NCBI GenBank assembly: GCA_016179865.1
Contig: JACPCJ010000099.1
Location: forward strand, 1-64,000
Direction: 5' to 3'
DNA from: Actinomycetota bacterium
Lineage (GTDB): Bacteria > Actinomycetota > Acidimicrobiia > IMCC26256 > JACPCJ01
Length of the DNA: 64,000 bases
The notes below the pieces were generated by a model that did no database searches, was not told where the DNA came from, and worked only from the letters and a program-made list of their open reading frames with translations. Of this stretch, positions 1-8,855 are shown piece by piece. Position 1 is the first letter of the stretch; each line of letters opens with the position of its first letter. The position numbers were made by a program, and so were the translations under genes.

Positions 1-636
1 ATGTACGTCTTCCGGCTCGAAGAGGAGGAGTACCCCAAGACGCAGGTCTCCTTCCTCGCCCGGCCGTGCCAGCACTGCGACAACGCCCCGTGCGTGAAGG
101 TCTGCCCGGTCGGTGCCCGGTTCAAGCGGGAGGACGGCATCGTCCTCACCGACTTCCAGCGTTGCATCGGCTGCCGGTACTGCGAGGTGGCGTGCCCCTA
201 CGGGGTCAACAACTTCAACTGGAAGGACCCCAGCGAGAGCTACTACGGCGACTGGAAGGACCCGGCCGTCCAGAACGTCACCGGGGGCGCCATCCCGCCG
301 TGGCGCAACCCCGACCTCCAGATCGTCCAAGGTGAGGAGCAGCGCCTCACGGCCGGGGGAGGCCACTACAAGGGCGTGGTCGAGAAGTGCACCTTCTGCG
401 TCCAGCGAGTCGACAAGGGTCTCGACCCGGCGTGCGTCGCCGGCTGCCCGCTGAACGCCCTCATCTTCGGGGACCGCGACGACCCGGAGAGCCCGGTGAG
501 CCAGTACCTGAAACGGGACCATTTCCGCCTGCTGGAAGACGCGGGCACCGAGCCCAGCGTCTTCTACGTCGGCGGGAACGAACCGGAAGCAGAAGTCAAG
601 GAAATCGAGCGCATCAGGGTGGAGGTGTCGGCATGA
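1..636 (+). CDS. 4Fe-4S ferredoxin-type electron transfer subunit (DmsB/PsrB/NrfC-like), probably 5'-truncated by the window edge
   Basis: CQHCDNAPCVKVCP, CIGCRYCEVACPYGV, CTFCVQRVDKGLDPACVAGCP cysteine clusters; followed by NrfD-like gene. Confidence 0.9.
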   Translation: MYVFRLEEEEYPKTQVSFLARPCQHCDNAPCVKVCPVGARFKREDGIVLTDFQRCIGCRYCEVACPYGVNNFNWKDPSESYYGDWKDPAVQNVTGGAIPPWRNPDLQIVQGEEQRLTAGGGHYKGVVEKCTFCVQRVDKGLDPACVAGCPLNALIFGDRDDPESPVSQYLKRDHFRLLEDAGTEPSVFYVGGNEPEAEVKEIERIRVEVSA

Positions 637-1982
637 GTGCACACGCAGGGACGACCGGCGAGGCCCTCCCGCTCGGCGTCGGGCGCATCAGCCGGGGCTG
701 GGGGATCTTCCTGGCCGTGACGGGCCTCGTGGTCGTGTACGCGATCGCGCAGTACTCGCGCCAGCTCTCGCAGGGCCTGGTCGTCACCGGGATGCGCGAC
801 ATCGGCGCCATGGGCGGCTCGGCCTGGGCCTTCTACATCACCTTCGACGTCTACTTCGTGGGGGTGAGCTTCGCCGGCATCACCATCGCCGCCCTCATCC
901 GGTTGCTCGACCTCGAGCGTCTGAAGCCCGTGGCCCGGATGGCCGAGGTGCTCACGGTCGTGGCGCTGATCCTGGCCTCGCTCTCGGTGATCGCCGACCT
1001 GGGGCAGCCACTCCGAGGCATCGTGAACCTGTTCCGTTACGCCCGGCCCCAGTCACCGTTCTTCGGCACGTTCTCGCTGGTGATCGCGGGCTATCTGTTC
1101 GCCAGCCTCGTCTACCTGTACCTGGACGGACGGCGCGACGCCGCCCGCCTGGCGAAGGTGCCGAGCCGTCTCCAGTGGCTGCACCGGATGTGGGCCGCCG
1201 GCTATCAAGACACCGAGGCCGAACGGGCGCGGCACCGGCGGACGAGCTTCTGGCTGGCCATCGCCATCATTCCGTTGCTGATCACCGCCCACTCGACCCT
1301 GGGCTTCATCTTCGGCCTCCAGGTCGGCCGACCGGGGTGGTACAGCGCCCTCCAGGCCCCGGCCTTCGTGGTGCTGGCCGGCGTGTCGGGGCTCGGGCTC
1401 CTCATCGTGCTGGCGGCCCTGATGCGACGCTCGCTCCACCAGGAAGCGCGCCTCAACCAGGACGCCTTCGCCACGCTCGGTCGCTTCACGATGATCCTCC
1501 TGCTGGCGTACCTGTACTTCATGGCCGTCGACCTCCTGACCACGAGCTACGCGGCGGGAGAGCACGAAGGCCGCGTCACCGACGCCGTGCTGACAGGCCA
1601 GTACGCCTGGATCTACTGGTCGTCGGTGTTCCTGCTCGTGGTCCCGGCCGGCGCCCTCCTGTGGCAGTCGCTCACGAAGCGCTGGAGCGTGAGCCTCCTC
1701 GTCGCCTGCGGCGTCGCCGTCAACCTCGCCGCCATCGGCAAGCGGTTCCTCATCGTGGTCCCGTCACAAACCACGGGCACCCTCATGCCGTACACGCCGG
1801 GCACGTACTCGCCGACGGCAGTGGAGATCGCAGTCGTGGCCGGTCTGTTCGCCCTGGGCGCGCTCCTGATCGGTCTCTTCGCCAAGGCCTTCCCGATCAT
1901 GTCGCTCGACGAGCCGAGAGGGGAGTCCGAGGCGCATCCCGACGGCGCCAAGGCCCAAACGGAGGTGCTGGCCCATGCGTAA
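633..1982 (+). CDS. NrfD/PsrC-like polysulfide reductase membrane subunit
   Basis: ATG at 633 overlaps end of ferredoxin gene; multi-TM protein next to DmsB-like subunit. Confidence 0.85.
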   Translation: MSAHAGTTGEALPLGVGRISRGWGIFLAVTGLVVVYAIAQYSRQLSQGLVVTGMRDIGAMGGSAWAFYITFDVYFVGVSFAGITIAALIRLLDLERLKPVARMAEVLTVVALILASLSVIADLGQPLRGIVNLFRYARPQSPFFGTFSLVIAGYLFASLVYLYLDGRRDAARLAKVPSRLQWLHRMWAAGYQDTEAERARHRRTSFWLAIAIIPLLITAHSTLGFIFGLQVGRPGWYSALQAPAFVVLAGVSGLGLLIVLAALMRRSLHQEARLNQDAFATLGRFTMILLLAYLYFMAVDLLTTSYAAGEHEGRVTDAVLTGQYAWIYWSSVFLLVVPAGALLWQSLTKRWSVSLLVACGVAVNLAAIGKRFLIVVPSQTTGTLMPYTPGTYSPTAVEIAVVAGLFALGALLIGLFAKAFPIMSLDEPRGESEAHPDGAKAQTEVLAHA

Positions 1983-2187
1983 GACGCTCACCACGCTGAT
2001 GATTCTCGGAGGGCTCGTCCTCATGGTCGTGAGCTACTTCTTCCTCGCCGCGCCTTGGGGAGCCGACAGTGTGGAGCACAGCGACCCCAAGTTCGGGTTC
2101 GCACCGACGCTGTTCGTCGTCGGCGTCATGTCGGCGTTTCTCTCTGCCGTCGTCTACGAACTCCTTCCGGACCGGCGGCACAAGTGA
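1975..2187 (+). CDS. Small membrane protein of the redox operon
   Basis: Overlapping ORF with two hydrophobic segments. Confidence 0.6.
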   Translation: MRKTLTTLMILGGLVLMVVSYFFLAAPWGADSVEHSDPKFGFAPTLFVVGVMSAFLSAVVYELLPDRRHK

Positions 2188-2873
2188 CGGAGGGGGCCGG
2201 CGCCGGCGACTGGGGGGCGCTGGCCCAGCTCCGCCAGGGGCTGTATCGGTTCTTCGGCGGCGCGCTGCTGGCCCCCGACGAGGAGCGGCTCGCCGCGCTC
2301 GTGGCCGCGACCGACGTCCTTGAAGAGTGGGACATCGACGACTACGCCTTTGCACCCGCGTGGCGGCTGGCCGTCGTCGCCCTCCACGAAGCGCTGCCAG
2401 TCGACGAGATGGAGGGCGACTACGTCCGCCTCTTCATGGCCGGTGCCGGGGGTGCCCTCGTCCCCCCGAACGAATCGGAGTACGTCGCCTCCGACGGGGG
2501 ATCAGCCGCCACCATCGTCGCCAAGCTCGACGGCGACTACGCCGCCCTCGGGTACTCGGTCAAGCCCGGTCTGGCATACGCGTCCGATCACGTCGCCATC
2601 GAGCTCGAGGCGATGGCCACGCTGTGCCACCGGGAGGCCCACGCCTGGGATGGCGACGACCCCGGCGGGGCGGTGGCCGTGGTGCGTCAGGAGTGGACCT
2701 TCCTGGACCACCACCTCGCCCGGTGGTTGCCCCCCTTCGCATCCCGACTCCGAGCGGTGGCGTCACCGGGCCTGTACCCAACCCTGGTCGACGCCACGTC
2801 CGCCTTCGTGCTCCACGACGTGGAACTGATCACGATGATCACGAAGGCCCGCCTGACCCAACCGGCACCATGA
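2184..2873 (+). CDS. TorD/DmsD-like molybdoenzyme chaperone
   Basis: GTG at 2184 overlapping previous stop; YRFFGGALLAPDEERL, DYVRLFMAGAGGALVPPNESEY typical of the TorD family. Confidence 0.75.
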   Translation: MTEGAGAGDWGALAQLRQGLYRFFGGALLAPDEERLAALVAATDVLEEWDIDDYAFAPAWRLAVVALHEALPVDEMEGDYVRLFMAGAGGALVPPNESEYVASDGGSAATIVAKLDGDYAALGYSVKPGLAYASDHVAIELEAMATLCHREAHAWDGDDPGGAVAVVRQEWTFLDHHLARWLPPFASRLRAVASPGLYPTLVDATSAFVLHDVELITMITKARLTQPAP

Positions 2874-4306
2874 CGACCGCCGTGCTCTTGTGCGGTGACG
2901 GGCTGCCCCCCGATCTCCGGGTCGGCGAGGCGCGTCTGGTCGCGGGCCTCTGCACGCGCCCCGAGCCCGTCCGCGAGCTGGCCGCCGGTGCCACGGCTGT
3001 CGTGCTGGGCCTGTGCGATCGCCGGCACTCGCTCGGCGCCGTCCAGCGGGAGGTCCGCAAGGCAGGCCTCGACCCCCTCGGGGTCGAGTTCGTTGACCTG
3101 CGCGACGCCGACGGCGACGTCGGCCGTCTGGAGACGCTGCTGGCCGGAGCGGCGGCTCGGGCTGAGGCCTTCCCGGGCAGCGGGCCGGAGCACGCCAAGC
3201 TCGTCATGGGCCAGACCGCCAATCGCCGGGCTCTCCTCACCTTGGCCCTGCCCGAGTACCACGCCGCCCCCGCCGTAGACGACGGCCCGTGCGCGGCGGA
3301 GCGGGGCTGCCGCGCCTGCGTGGACGCCTGTCCGCAAGAAGCGCTCTCCCTCTCCGGCGGGCGGGTGCTCCACAACCGCAGCGTGTGCGAGCCCTGCGGT
3401 CGCTGCGTCACCGCCTGCCCCACCGGTGCGGTGGCCAACCCGGGCGTCGACCCGTCTGCCGTGGCGGCCCAGATCCGTGCGCTCCTCGACCCCGCCGTGG
3501 GCGCCGCCGGCCCCCGAGGCATCGTCTTTCGATGTCGCCGGGGCAACCACCCCGAGACCGATCCCGGGTGGTTGCCGGTGTCCGTGCCGTGCACGGGCAT
3601 GCTGACCCCCGCCTGGATCCTGGCCCCGCTGGCGCTCGGCGCCGCCGCCGTGGCCGTCCGCCCGTGCGACGCCGTCGGCTGTCCGCTGGCCCACGACGAA
3701 CTCGTGGTCGAACGTGTGGACTGGTGTCAGGAGTTCCTCGACGGCGCCGGTGGCGACGCAGGCCGGGTGAGCCTGGTACCCGACGCCCTCCCCGCCGAGC
3801 CCCTCAGCATCCCCGCCCCCGCGAATCCGTTTGCTCCCCTCGGGGCCGCGGCCGTGCTGGCGGCGCTGTCGCAGGCCTCGGACCAGGACGTTCGCGTAGC
3901 CCGTGCCGGCAGCCCCCTGGGGATCATCGACATCGATCCCGTTGCCTGCACGGGCTGCGCGACGTGTGCGCAGAGTTGCCCGGCCGGGGCCCTCTCGGTG
4001 GGCGGCGCCAACGGCACCCGATCGATCACCTTCGACCACGCCCGCTGCATCGCCTGCGGGGTCTGCACGGGGCGGTGCCCCGAGTCGGAGGCCGGCGCCA
4101 TCCGCCTCACGGCCGCCGTAGAGACCGCGCGCCTGGCGCGGGGCCGAGAGGTGGTGTGGGAGGGGGCGGTGACCTCCTGTGAGTCGTGCGGCGCCCCCGT
4201 CGCCACCGAGGCCCTCCTCGCACGGGTCGGCGCGCTCCTGGCCGACGACACCGTGGCATCCGCAATCAGCCGCTACTGCTCCCACTGCCGCGGCGTGCGG
4301 CTATAG
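2870..4306 (+). CDS. Multidomain iron-sulfur protein: HdrA-like N-terminus, ferredoxin, MvhD/FlpD-like domain, second ferredoxin
   Basis: CRACVDACP, CEPCGRCVTACP, CTGCATCAQSCP, CIACGVCTGRCP; central PVSVPCTGMLTPAWILAPLALGAAAVAVRPCDAVGCP resembles MvhD. Confidence 0.75.
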   Translation: MTTAVLLCGDGLPPDLRVGEARLVAGLCTRPEPVRELAAGATAVVLGLCDRRHSLGAVQREVRKAGLDPLGVEFVDLRDADGDVGRLETLLAGAAARAEAFPGSGPEHAKLVMGQTANRRALLTLALPEYHAAPAVDDGPCAAERGCRACVDACPQEALSLSGGRVLHNRSVCEPCGRCVTACPTGAVANPGVDPSAVAAQIRALLDPAVGAAGPRGIVFRCRRGNHPETDPGWLPVSVPCTGMLTPAWILAPLALGAAAVAVRPCDAVGCPLAHDELVVERVDWCQEFLDGAGGDAGRVSLVPDALPAEPLSIPAPANPFAPLGAAAVLAALSQASDQDVRVARAGSPLGIIDIDPVACTGCATCAQSCPAGALSVGGANGTRSITFDHARCIACGVCTGRCPESEAGAIRLTAAVETARLARGREVVWEGAVTSCESCGAPVATEALLARVGALLADDTVASAISRYCSHCRGVRL

Positions 4307-4337
4307 GCGGACGCCATCCTCAGCCGTTTCGTGGACG

Positions 4338-4688
4338 TCACAGCGCGATGGCGAGGTCCTGCCACTGCTTGGGGTCGGGCCGATCGTCCAACAGGGCGAC
4401 GACACCGCGGATGATCGCCCCGAAGTCGTGGTGGGCGAGCGTCCAGATCAGAATGCAGCCGGCATGCTCGCGGCCGGCCTCGGCCCACTCCCGCAGCAGG
4501 GGTGCGAAGTCGCGGGCGTTGCGGGTCACCAGGATGCGCGCCTGCTCCGCCGCCACCTCAAGCACCTGCGGGTCGTCCAACGCGCCGAGCACGGCATCGG
4601 AGGCGAGGCTCAGCACGTCGTGGCCGCGTTTGCTGAGCGGGCCTCCGACGCGCTTGGGCGACAGGTTGGCGTCGAGGAGTAGACGCAA
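4338..4688 (-). CDS. DUF5615 PIN-like protein (putative toxin)
   Basis: MRLLLDANLSPKRV...GHDVLS...ILVTRNARDF pattern. Confidence 0.8.
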   Translation of the reverse strand: MRLLLDANLSPKRVGGPLSKRGHDVLSLASDAVLGALDDPQVLEVAAEQARILVTRNARDFAPLLREWAEAGREHAGCILIWTLAHHDFGAIIRGVVALLDDRPDPKQWQDLAIAL

Positions 4689-4691
4689 TGG

Positions 4692-5102
4692 TCAGGCGTC
4701 CACGACCTCGATGAACGGGAACAAGGTCCGCAGTTCGTCGAGCGGTCGCCGGTTGTCAGCGATGGCCTGCTCCACTTCCTCCGGGTAGGCCTGTCGGTAG
4801 GCGAGAGCGAGTCGCACTTGTGGCGGTGTCAGCTGGGTCTCTGCCACCAGCGTCTCCACCGAGCTGAACTCCTCGACCATCTGGAGGTCCTCCCACACGT
4901 CCAGACCTGGGCCGATCACCCACGGGCGACGTCGCGCGGCATCCCCGCGAAACGCGATCCCCGGGAACCGGCGGGCACGCGCCGCCTCCTCGGTGAATAC
5001 CTCCACCACTGCGCTCTTGGACCGGCGTGTCCGGCGCGCCTCGGCGTCGACCAGCTTCTCGGTCTCCTCCTCGAGACGCACGCTGAACGGCTGACCCTTC
5101 AT
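4692..5102 (-). CDS. DUF433-type protein with RHH-like N-terminus (putative antitoxin)
   Basis: Immediately upstream of the DUF5615 gene; RHH-like FSVRLEEETEKLVDAEARRTRRSKSAVV then DUF433-like C-terminus. Confidence 0.65.
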   Translation of the reverse strand: MKGQPFSVRLEEETEKLVDAEARRTRRSKSAVVEVFTEEAARARRFPGIAFRGDAARRRPWVIGPGLDVWEDLQMVEEFSSVETLVAETQLTPPQVRLALAYRQAYPEEVEQAIADNRRPLDELRTLFPFIEVVDA

Positions 5103-5224
5103 CACGCCACGCTCCCATTCACTACGACTACTACAGCGTAGCAGGGGGTCGCGACGAGGGGTCGGCGGGACCTTTACACCCAATTCGCATGTGTTGCATG
5201 CAACTTGGGTGTACACTCGTGGCC

Positions 5225-5455
5225 ATGACGAAGACGGTCCAGATCCGCAACGTGCCCGACGACGTCCACGCAACCCTGCGAAGCCGTGCCGCGGCTGCGG
5301 GCCGGTCGCTCTCCGACTACCTCCTCGAGGAGATCGAACGGGTCGCACGACGGCCGCCAATCGCCGACGTCCTCCTGCGGGCGAGTGAACGCGACTGGGG
5401 GATCCCGCCCGGCGAGGCGGGCCGGGTTGTCCGGGAGCTTCGTGACGAGCGCTGA
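5225..5455 (+). CDS. FitA/VapB-like ribbon-helix-helix antitoxin
   Basis: TKTVQIRNVPDDVHATLRSRAAAAGRSLSDYLLEEIER. Confidence 0.85.
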   Translation: MTKTVQIRNVPDDVHATLRSRAAAAGRSLSDYLLEEIERVARRPPIADVLLRASERDWGIPPGEAGRVVRELRDER

Positions 5456-5458
5456 GCG

Positions 5459-5848
5459 ATGCTGGTCATCGATACGTCGGCAGTCATCGAAGCCCTGGCG
5501 CGCCTCCCGGTCAACCCGGACCTCTCGGATCGACTCGTCTCCGATGGCGATCTGCGAGCACCCCACCTCATCGACGTCGAGGTTCAGCACGCCTTGGCGA
5601 AGCTGGTGCGGAACGGGTCACTCCGTGACGATCAGGCCGACCAGGTGCGCCGGAGCTACGACCTCCTCGCCATCACCCGATACCCGCACACCGGCCTCGC
5701 GGGGCGCATGTGGGAGCTGCGGCGAAACCTGACTGCGCACGACGCCGCCTTCGTCGCTCTCGCCGAGGCCCTCGAAGCCCCGCTCGTCACCTGTGACAGA
5801 CGCATCGCACGTGCTCCCGGTCACACGGCGCGCGTCGAGATCTACTGA
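5459..5848 (+). CDS. PIN-domain ribonuclease toxin (VapC/FitB family)
   Basis: MLVIDTSAVIEAL, C-terminal APLVTCDRRIARA; directly follows the FitA-like gene. Confidence 0.88.
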   Translation: MLVIDTSAVIEALARLPVNPDLSDRLVSDGDLRAPHLIDVEVQHALAKLVRNGSLRDDQADQVRRSYDLLAITRYPHTGLAGRMWELRRNLTAHDAAFVALAEALEAPLVTCDRRIARAPGHTARVEIY

Positions 5849-5853
5849 CCGGA

Positions 5854-6222
5854 TCAGCCGCCGCTCCGCTCGGCCAGCCAGGCGTCGACCGCGTCCACGA
5901 CGGCCTTGGCGTCGGCGATATCTGCTTCGGCCTCCGCGCTCGTGACGTCTGCTTCCCCGCAGTCGGCCTTCAGGCGGTCATCGAAGAGGATGCGAAGCCT
6001 TCGGCCCTGAGCAGGGTCGATCCCGCCCTCGACCACGAGTCGCTGTCCGAACTTCTGGATGACCCCTGAGTGTTTGCTCGGGAACTCGCCAAGTGTCTCG
6101 AGGGCATGCCGGCCCGCATAGAACGCTGCGTAGTACGCCTGCGATACCGCCTGACCGTAGAAGCCTTCGTCGTGCAGCAGTCGCGCCGCGGCCAGGCTCT
6201 GACGCGCGCGTTCGATGGTCAC
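5854..6222 (-). CDS. HEPN domain protein
   Basis: AARLLHDEGFYGQAVSQAYYAAFYAGRHALETLGEFPSKHSGVIQKFGQRLV; overlaps MNT gene by 4 nt. Confidence 0.8.
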   Translation of the reverse strand: MTIERARQSLAAARLLHDEGFYGQAVSQAYYAAFYAGRHALETLGEFPSKHSGVIQKFGQRLVVEGGIDPAQGRRLRILFDDRLKADCGEADVTSAEAEADIADAKAVVDAVDAWLAERSGG

Positions 6223-7022
6223 GCCACCCGCCGCCCCTCGCGGAGGACATTGATCACGACGGGCCTCGCGGGGTGCTCCGTTTCCTCCTCAGCCACGGCG
6301 AGCGCCGAGAGAACGGTCCTGTTGGCGACGGAGTGGTTCCAGAGCACCTCGTCCATCCGCCTGGTCTCCTCGAACGGAGAGGTCACCGTGTCCAACACGA
6401 CGAGAAGGTCGATGTCGGATTCGGGGTGGGCGTCGCCTCGCGCCCAGGAGCCGAACAGGATCACCTGGCGCAGGCGGGCGCCGTACAGCTTCTTCAAGTC
6501 GGCCGCCGCCGCCTCGGCGATGGCGACGGGGTCGAAATGGCCCGACAGTTCCTCGGGTTCGGGGTCGGTGAGTTGGGCCAAGGCCGCCTCACCTTCCACG
6601 GGGTCGATGAGCTCCTCTTTCAGCAGCCATTCGATCGCCCGGCGTTCCATCCGCGTGTCGTGGAATGCGAACCATGCTTCCCGCAGCTCAGGGAACTCGA
6701 AGAGCGTGTCCTTGAAGCGCCGGAAGGCCCCCCGGCCCTCGATGGCACGCTGGAGCAGGTCACGGGCGCGCGGATCGCTGACCCGGGCTGTGAAGTCAGC
6801 GAGGTCCTGGTAGGCCTCGTGCGAACCGATTGGGTCGATGAACGCCAGCCCTCGCTCGTCGGGCTCCTCCTCCCCCTGTTCCCGGAAGTAGTCGTTCCAG
6901 AGCACGACCTCGCCGGTCTGGGGGTCGAGCCACCACGAGGAGTCGCCTGAGTTGTCCTCGAGGGCCTCGGCAACAGCAGACAGATCAACCTTCGAGAGTT
7001 CGAGCATCGTCATCGCCTTCAT
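6219..7022 (-). CDS. UPF0158-like domain fused to minimal nucleotidyltransferase (MNT)
   Basis: C-terminal VILFGSWARGDAHPESDIDLLVVLD (GSx10DxD) with N-terminal UPF0158-like region. Confidence 0.75.
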   Translation of the reverse strand: MKAMTMLELSKVDLSAVAEALEDNSGDSSWWLDPQTGEVVLWNDYFREQGEEEPDERGLAFIDPIGSHEAYQDLADFTARVSDPRARDLLQRAIEGRGAFRRFKDTLFEFPELREAWFAFHDTRMERRAIEWLLKEELIDPVEGEAALAQLTDPEPEELSGHFDPVAIAEAAAADLKKLYGARLRQVILFGSWARGDAHPESDIDLLVVLDTVTSPFEETRRMDEVLWNHSVANRTVLSALAVAEEETEHPARPVVINVLREGRRVA

Positions 7023-7053
7023 CACGCTCGGAAACTCTCGCGATCCTACCGGG

Positions 7054-7845
7054 CTACCCCGTCCGTGCGCGCGCCGCGGGCTTCGGGGCGAACAAGGCCA
7101 GTGCGCCTCCCACCAGCGCCGCGTACACGCCGACGCCGAGGGTCTCGAACAGGCCGGGGGCGGGGCCGAAGTCGCCCACGGAGTCGAGGATGCGGGCAAC
7201 CTGGATCATGAAGAGGAGCGCCGCAACGGCGGCGGCGGCGCCCGCGATGCGGCGAAGCACGTGCAGCGCGGGCGAGAAGGAGAGGGCGAGCGTGGCCGCG
7301 CCCAGCAGGAGCACCAGGACTCCCACACTGAAGCCGCCCTCGGCCGTGCTCTCGTAATCGAAGAGCAACGCCGCCCCGGGCTTGAAGGCGTTCTCCGTCT
7401 CACCGAGGAAGTCGAGCCAGGGCAGCACGATCGAGAGGATGGTCAGGGCGGACCCGATGATGGCCAGCACGAGCCCGGCCTGGGAGCCACCGCTCTGGAC
7501 GGCGGGAGAGGTCGACCACGCGGGAACCGAGGCGGCCAGACCAGCGGGTGGCGCCTGCCCTACCGCCTGCGCTGGTGGCGTTCCCGGGGGCGGGACGGGA
7601 ATCACCGCCGTGGCGCCCGAGGGAGGGGTGGCGACCGGCGGAGGCGGTGCGGGTGCGGGTTGGACGATCAGCCGGCTGGCGTCGACCCAGCCCGACCAGC
7701 CGTTGGACGCCTCGACCCGGGCCCAGCCGCCGCGCTGTTCTGCGATCTGCAAAGGGGTCCCGGCGGCGAGCGTGGCGACCGGCGGCTGCGATGGGTCAGG
7801 GGTGGCCCACGCCTGGATCCCTCCCGGCGGGGCGGCATGCGCCAT
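7054..7845 (-). CDS. Membrane protein with N-terminal SH3-like module
   Basis: GGIQAWATPDPSQPPVATLAAGTPLQIAEQRGGWARVEASNGWSGWVDASRL followed by several TM segments. Confidence 0.75.
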   Translation of the reverse strand: MAHAAPPGGIQAWATPDPSQPPVATLAAGTPLQIAEQRGGWARVEASNGWSGWVDASRLIVQPAPAPPPPVATPPSGATAVIPVPPPGTPPAQAVGQAPPAGLAASVPAWSTSPAVQSGGSQAGLVLAIIGSALTILSIVLPWLDFLGETENAFKPGAALLFDYESTAEGGFSVGVLVLLLGAATLALSFSPALHVLRRIAGAAAAVAALLFMIQVARILDSVGDFGPAPGLFETLGVGVYAALVGGALALFAPKPAARARTG

Positions 7846-7848
7846 GGG

Positions 7849-8487
7849 TCAGCCTCGGGGAACCAAACGACCGGCGTCGACCCAGCCCGCCCAGCCGTTC
7901 GAGGCCTCCACGTGAGCCCAACCTCCCCGCTGTTCGACGAGGCGAAGCTCCGTTCCCGCCGCCAGTGTGGCCACAGGCGCCGGCGCAGGGTCGGGGTCGG
8001 CCCAGGCGTACATGCCCCCGTCGGGAGCCACGTGGGTGGCGGCAAAGACCGGAGCGGGCGCCGGTGCAGGCGCAGGGGCCGGGGCTGGCTGGGGTGCGGG
8101 CTCGGGAGTCGGGGCCGGCGTCGGAGCAGGTGCCGGCTCGGGCGCGGGAGTCGGAGCAGGAGTCGGTGCCGGGGCGGGCTGGTTGACGGGCTGGGCCGTC
8201 GGAAGCGGCTCGGGCGCGGGAGTCGGGGCGGGCGCGGGCTGGGCAACCGGTTCCGGTGCCGGGGCGGGCTGGGGTGCCGCCCTCGCCACCAGACGCGAGG
8301 CGTCGACCCATCCCATCCAGCCGTTCGAGCACAGCACCTGTCCCCACTGGCCCCGCTGTTCCATGAGCTGGACGTCGAGCCCCTCGGTCAGGTTGGCCGC
8401 TGGGGCCTGGCTGGGGTCGGGGTCCGCCCAGGCAGGCAGGCCGCCCTGGGGGACGTCATGAGTCGGGCTGTAGGCCACCGCACGCAC
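7849..8487 (-). CDS. Protein with two SH3-like modules joined by a Pro/Ala-rich linker
   Basis: N-terminal and C-terminal copies of PxGGxxAWADPDP...EQRGxW...SNGWxGWVDAxRLV. Confidence 0.75.
   Translation of the reverse strand: MRAVAYSPTHDVPQGGLPAWADPDPSQAPAANLTEGLDVQLMEQRGQWGQVLCSNGWMGWVDASRLVARAAPQPAPAPEPVAQPAPAPTPAPEPLPTAQPVNQPAPAPTPAPTPAPEPAPAPTPAPTPEPAPQPAPAPAPAPAPAPVFAATHVAPDGGMYAWADPDPAPAPVATLAAGTELRLVEQRGGWAHVEASNGWAGWVDAGRLVPRG
8050..8280. repeat. Coding tandem repeat for the (APAPTPAPEP)n linker
   Basis: Repeated gcaggagtcgg/gccggggcgggctgg units inside the 7849-8487 CDS. Confidence 0.7.
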
Positions 8488-8653
8488 CTCCGCTGAGTCC
8501 GATCGCGGTCCTGGAACCTACCGCGACCGGAGCCCAGCTCGCGGTCCCCGGGAGATCGGCAGCCGCCCAGGACGCCGCCGCCGAAAGGTCATCTACCCCC
8601 GTCCCAGCACCGGTTCGTGACCCTTACGGCGTCCAGCGTCGCCCGACGGCGGG

Positions 8654-8790
8654 GTGCATCGAGGCGATCTCGGCGTCATGATTCCGGGCGTGGCTCGCGT
8701 GCATGAGGGGTGCATGGTGATCGCCGACATCGGCGGCTACACGCGCTACCTCAAGTCGGTCGAGCTCGAGCACGCCCACGACGCTTGGGC
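8654..8790 (+). pseudogene. 5' fragment of a DUF2652-like (nucleotide cyclase-related) gene
   Basis: GCMVIADIGGYTRYLKSVELEHAHDA then abrupt loss of similarity. Confidence 0.55.
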
Positions 8791-8855
8791 CTTGTGCCGG
8801 ATATTCGGCGCTCAGCGCCCATGGATCCGGCAAAAGGTCAGGAAAACGGGGGCGG

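Noticed and set aside
2687-4285. 532-aa minus-strand ORF
   Set aside because: Antisense to the multi-cluster iron-sulfur gene, no recognisable motifs.
8050-8280. Regular short repeats that could suggest CRISPR or VNTR
   Set aside because: They are in-frame codon repeats for a Pro/Ala linker inside a CDS; no spacer-like unique segments and no cas genes.
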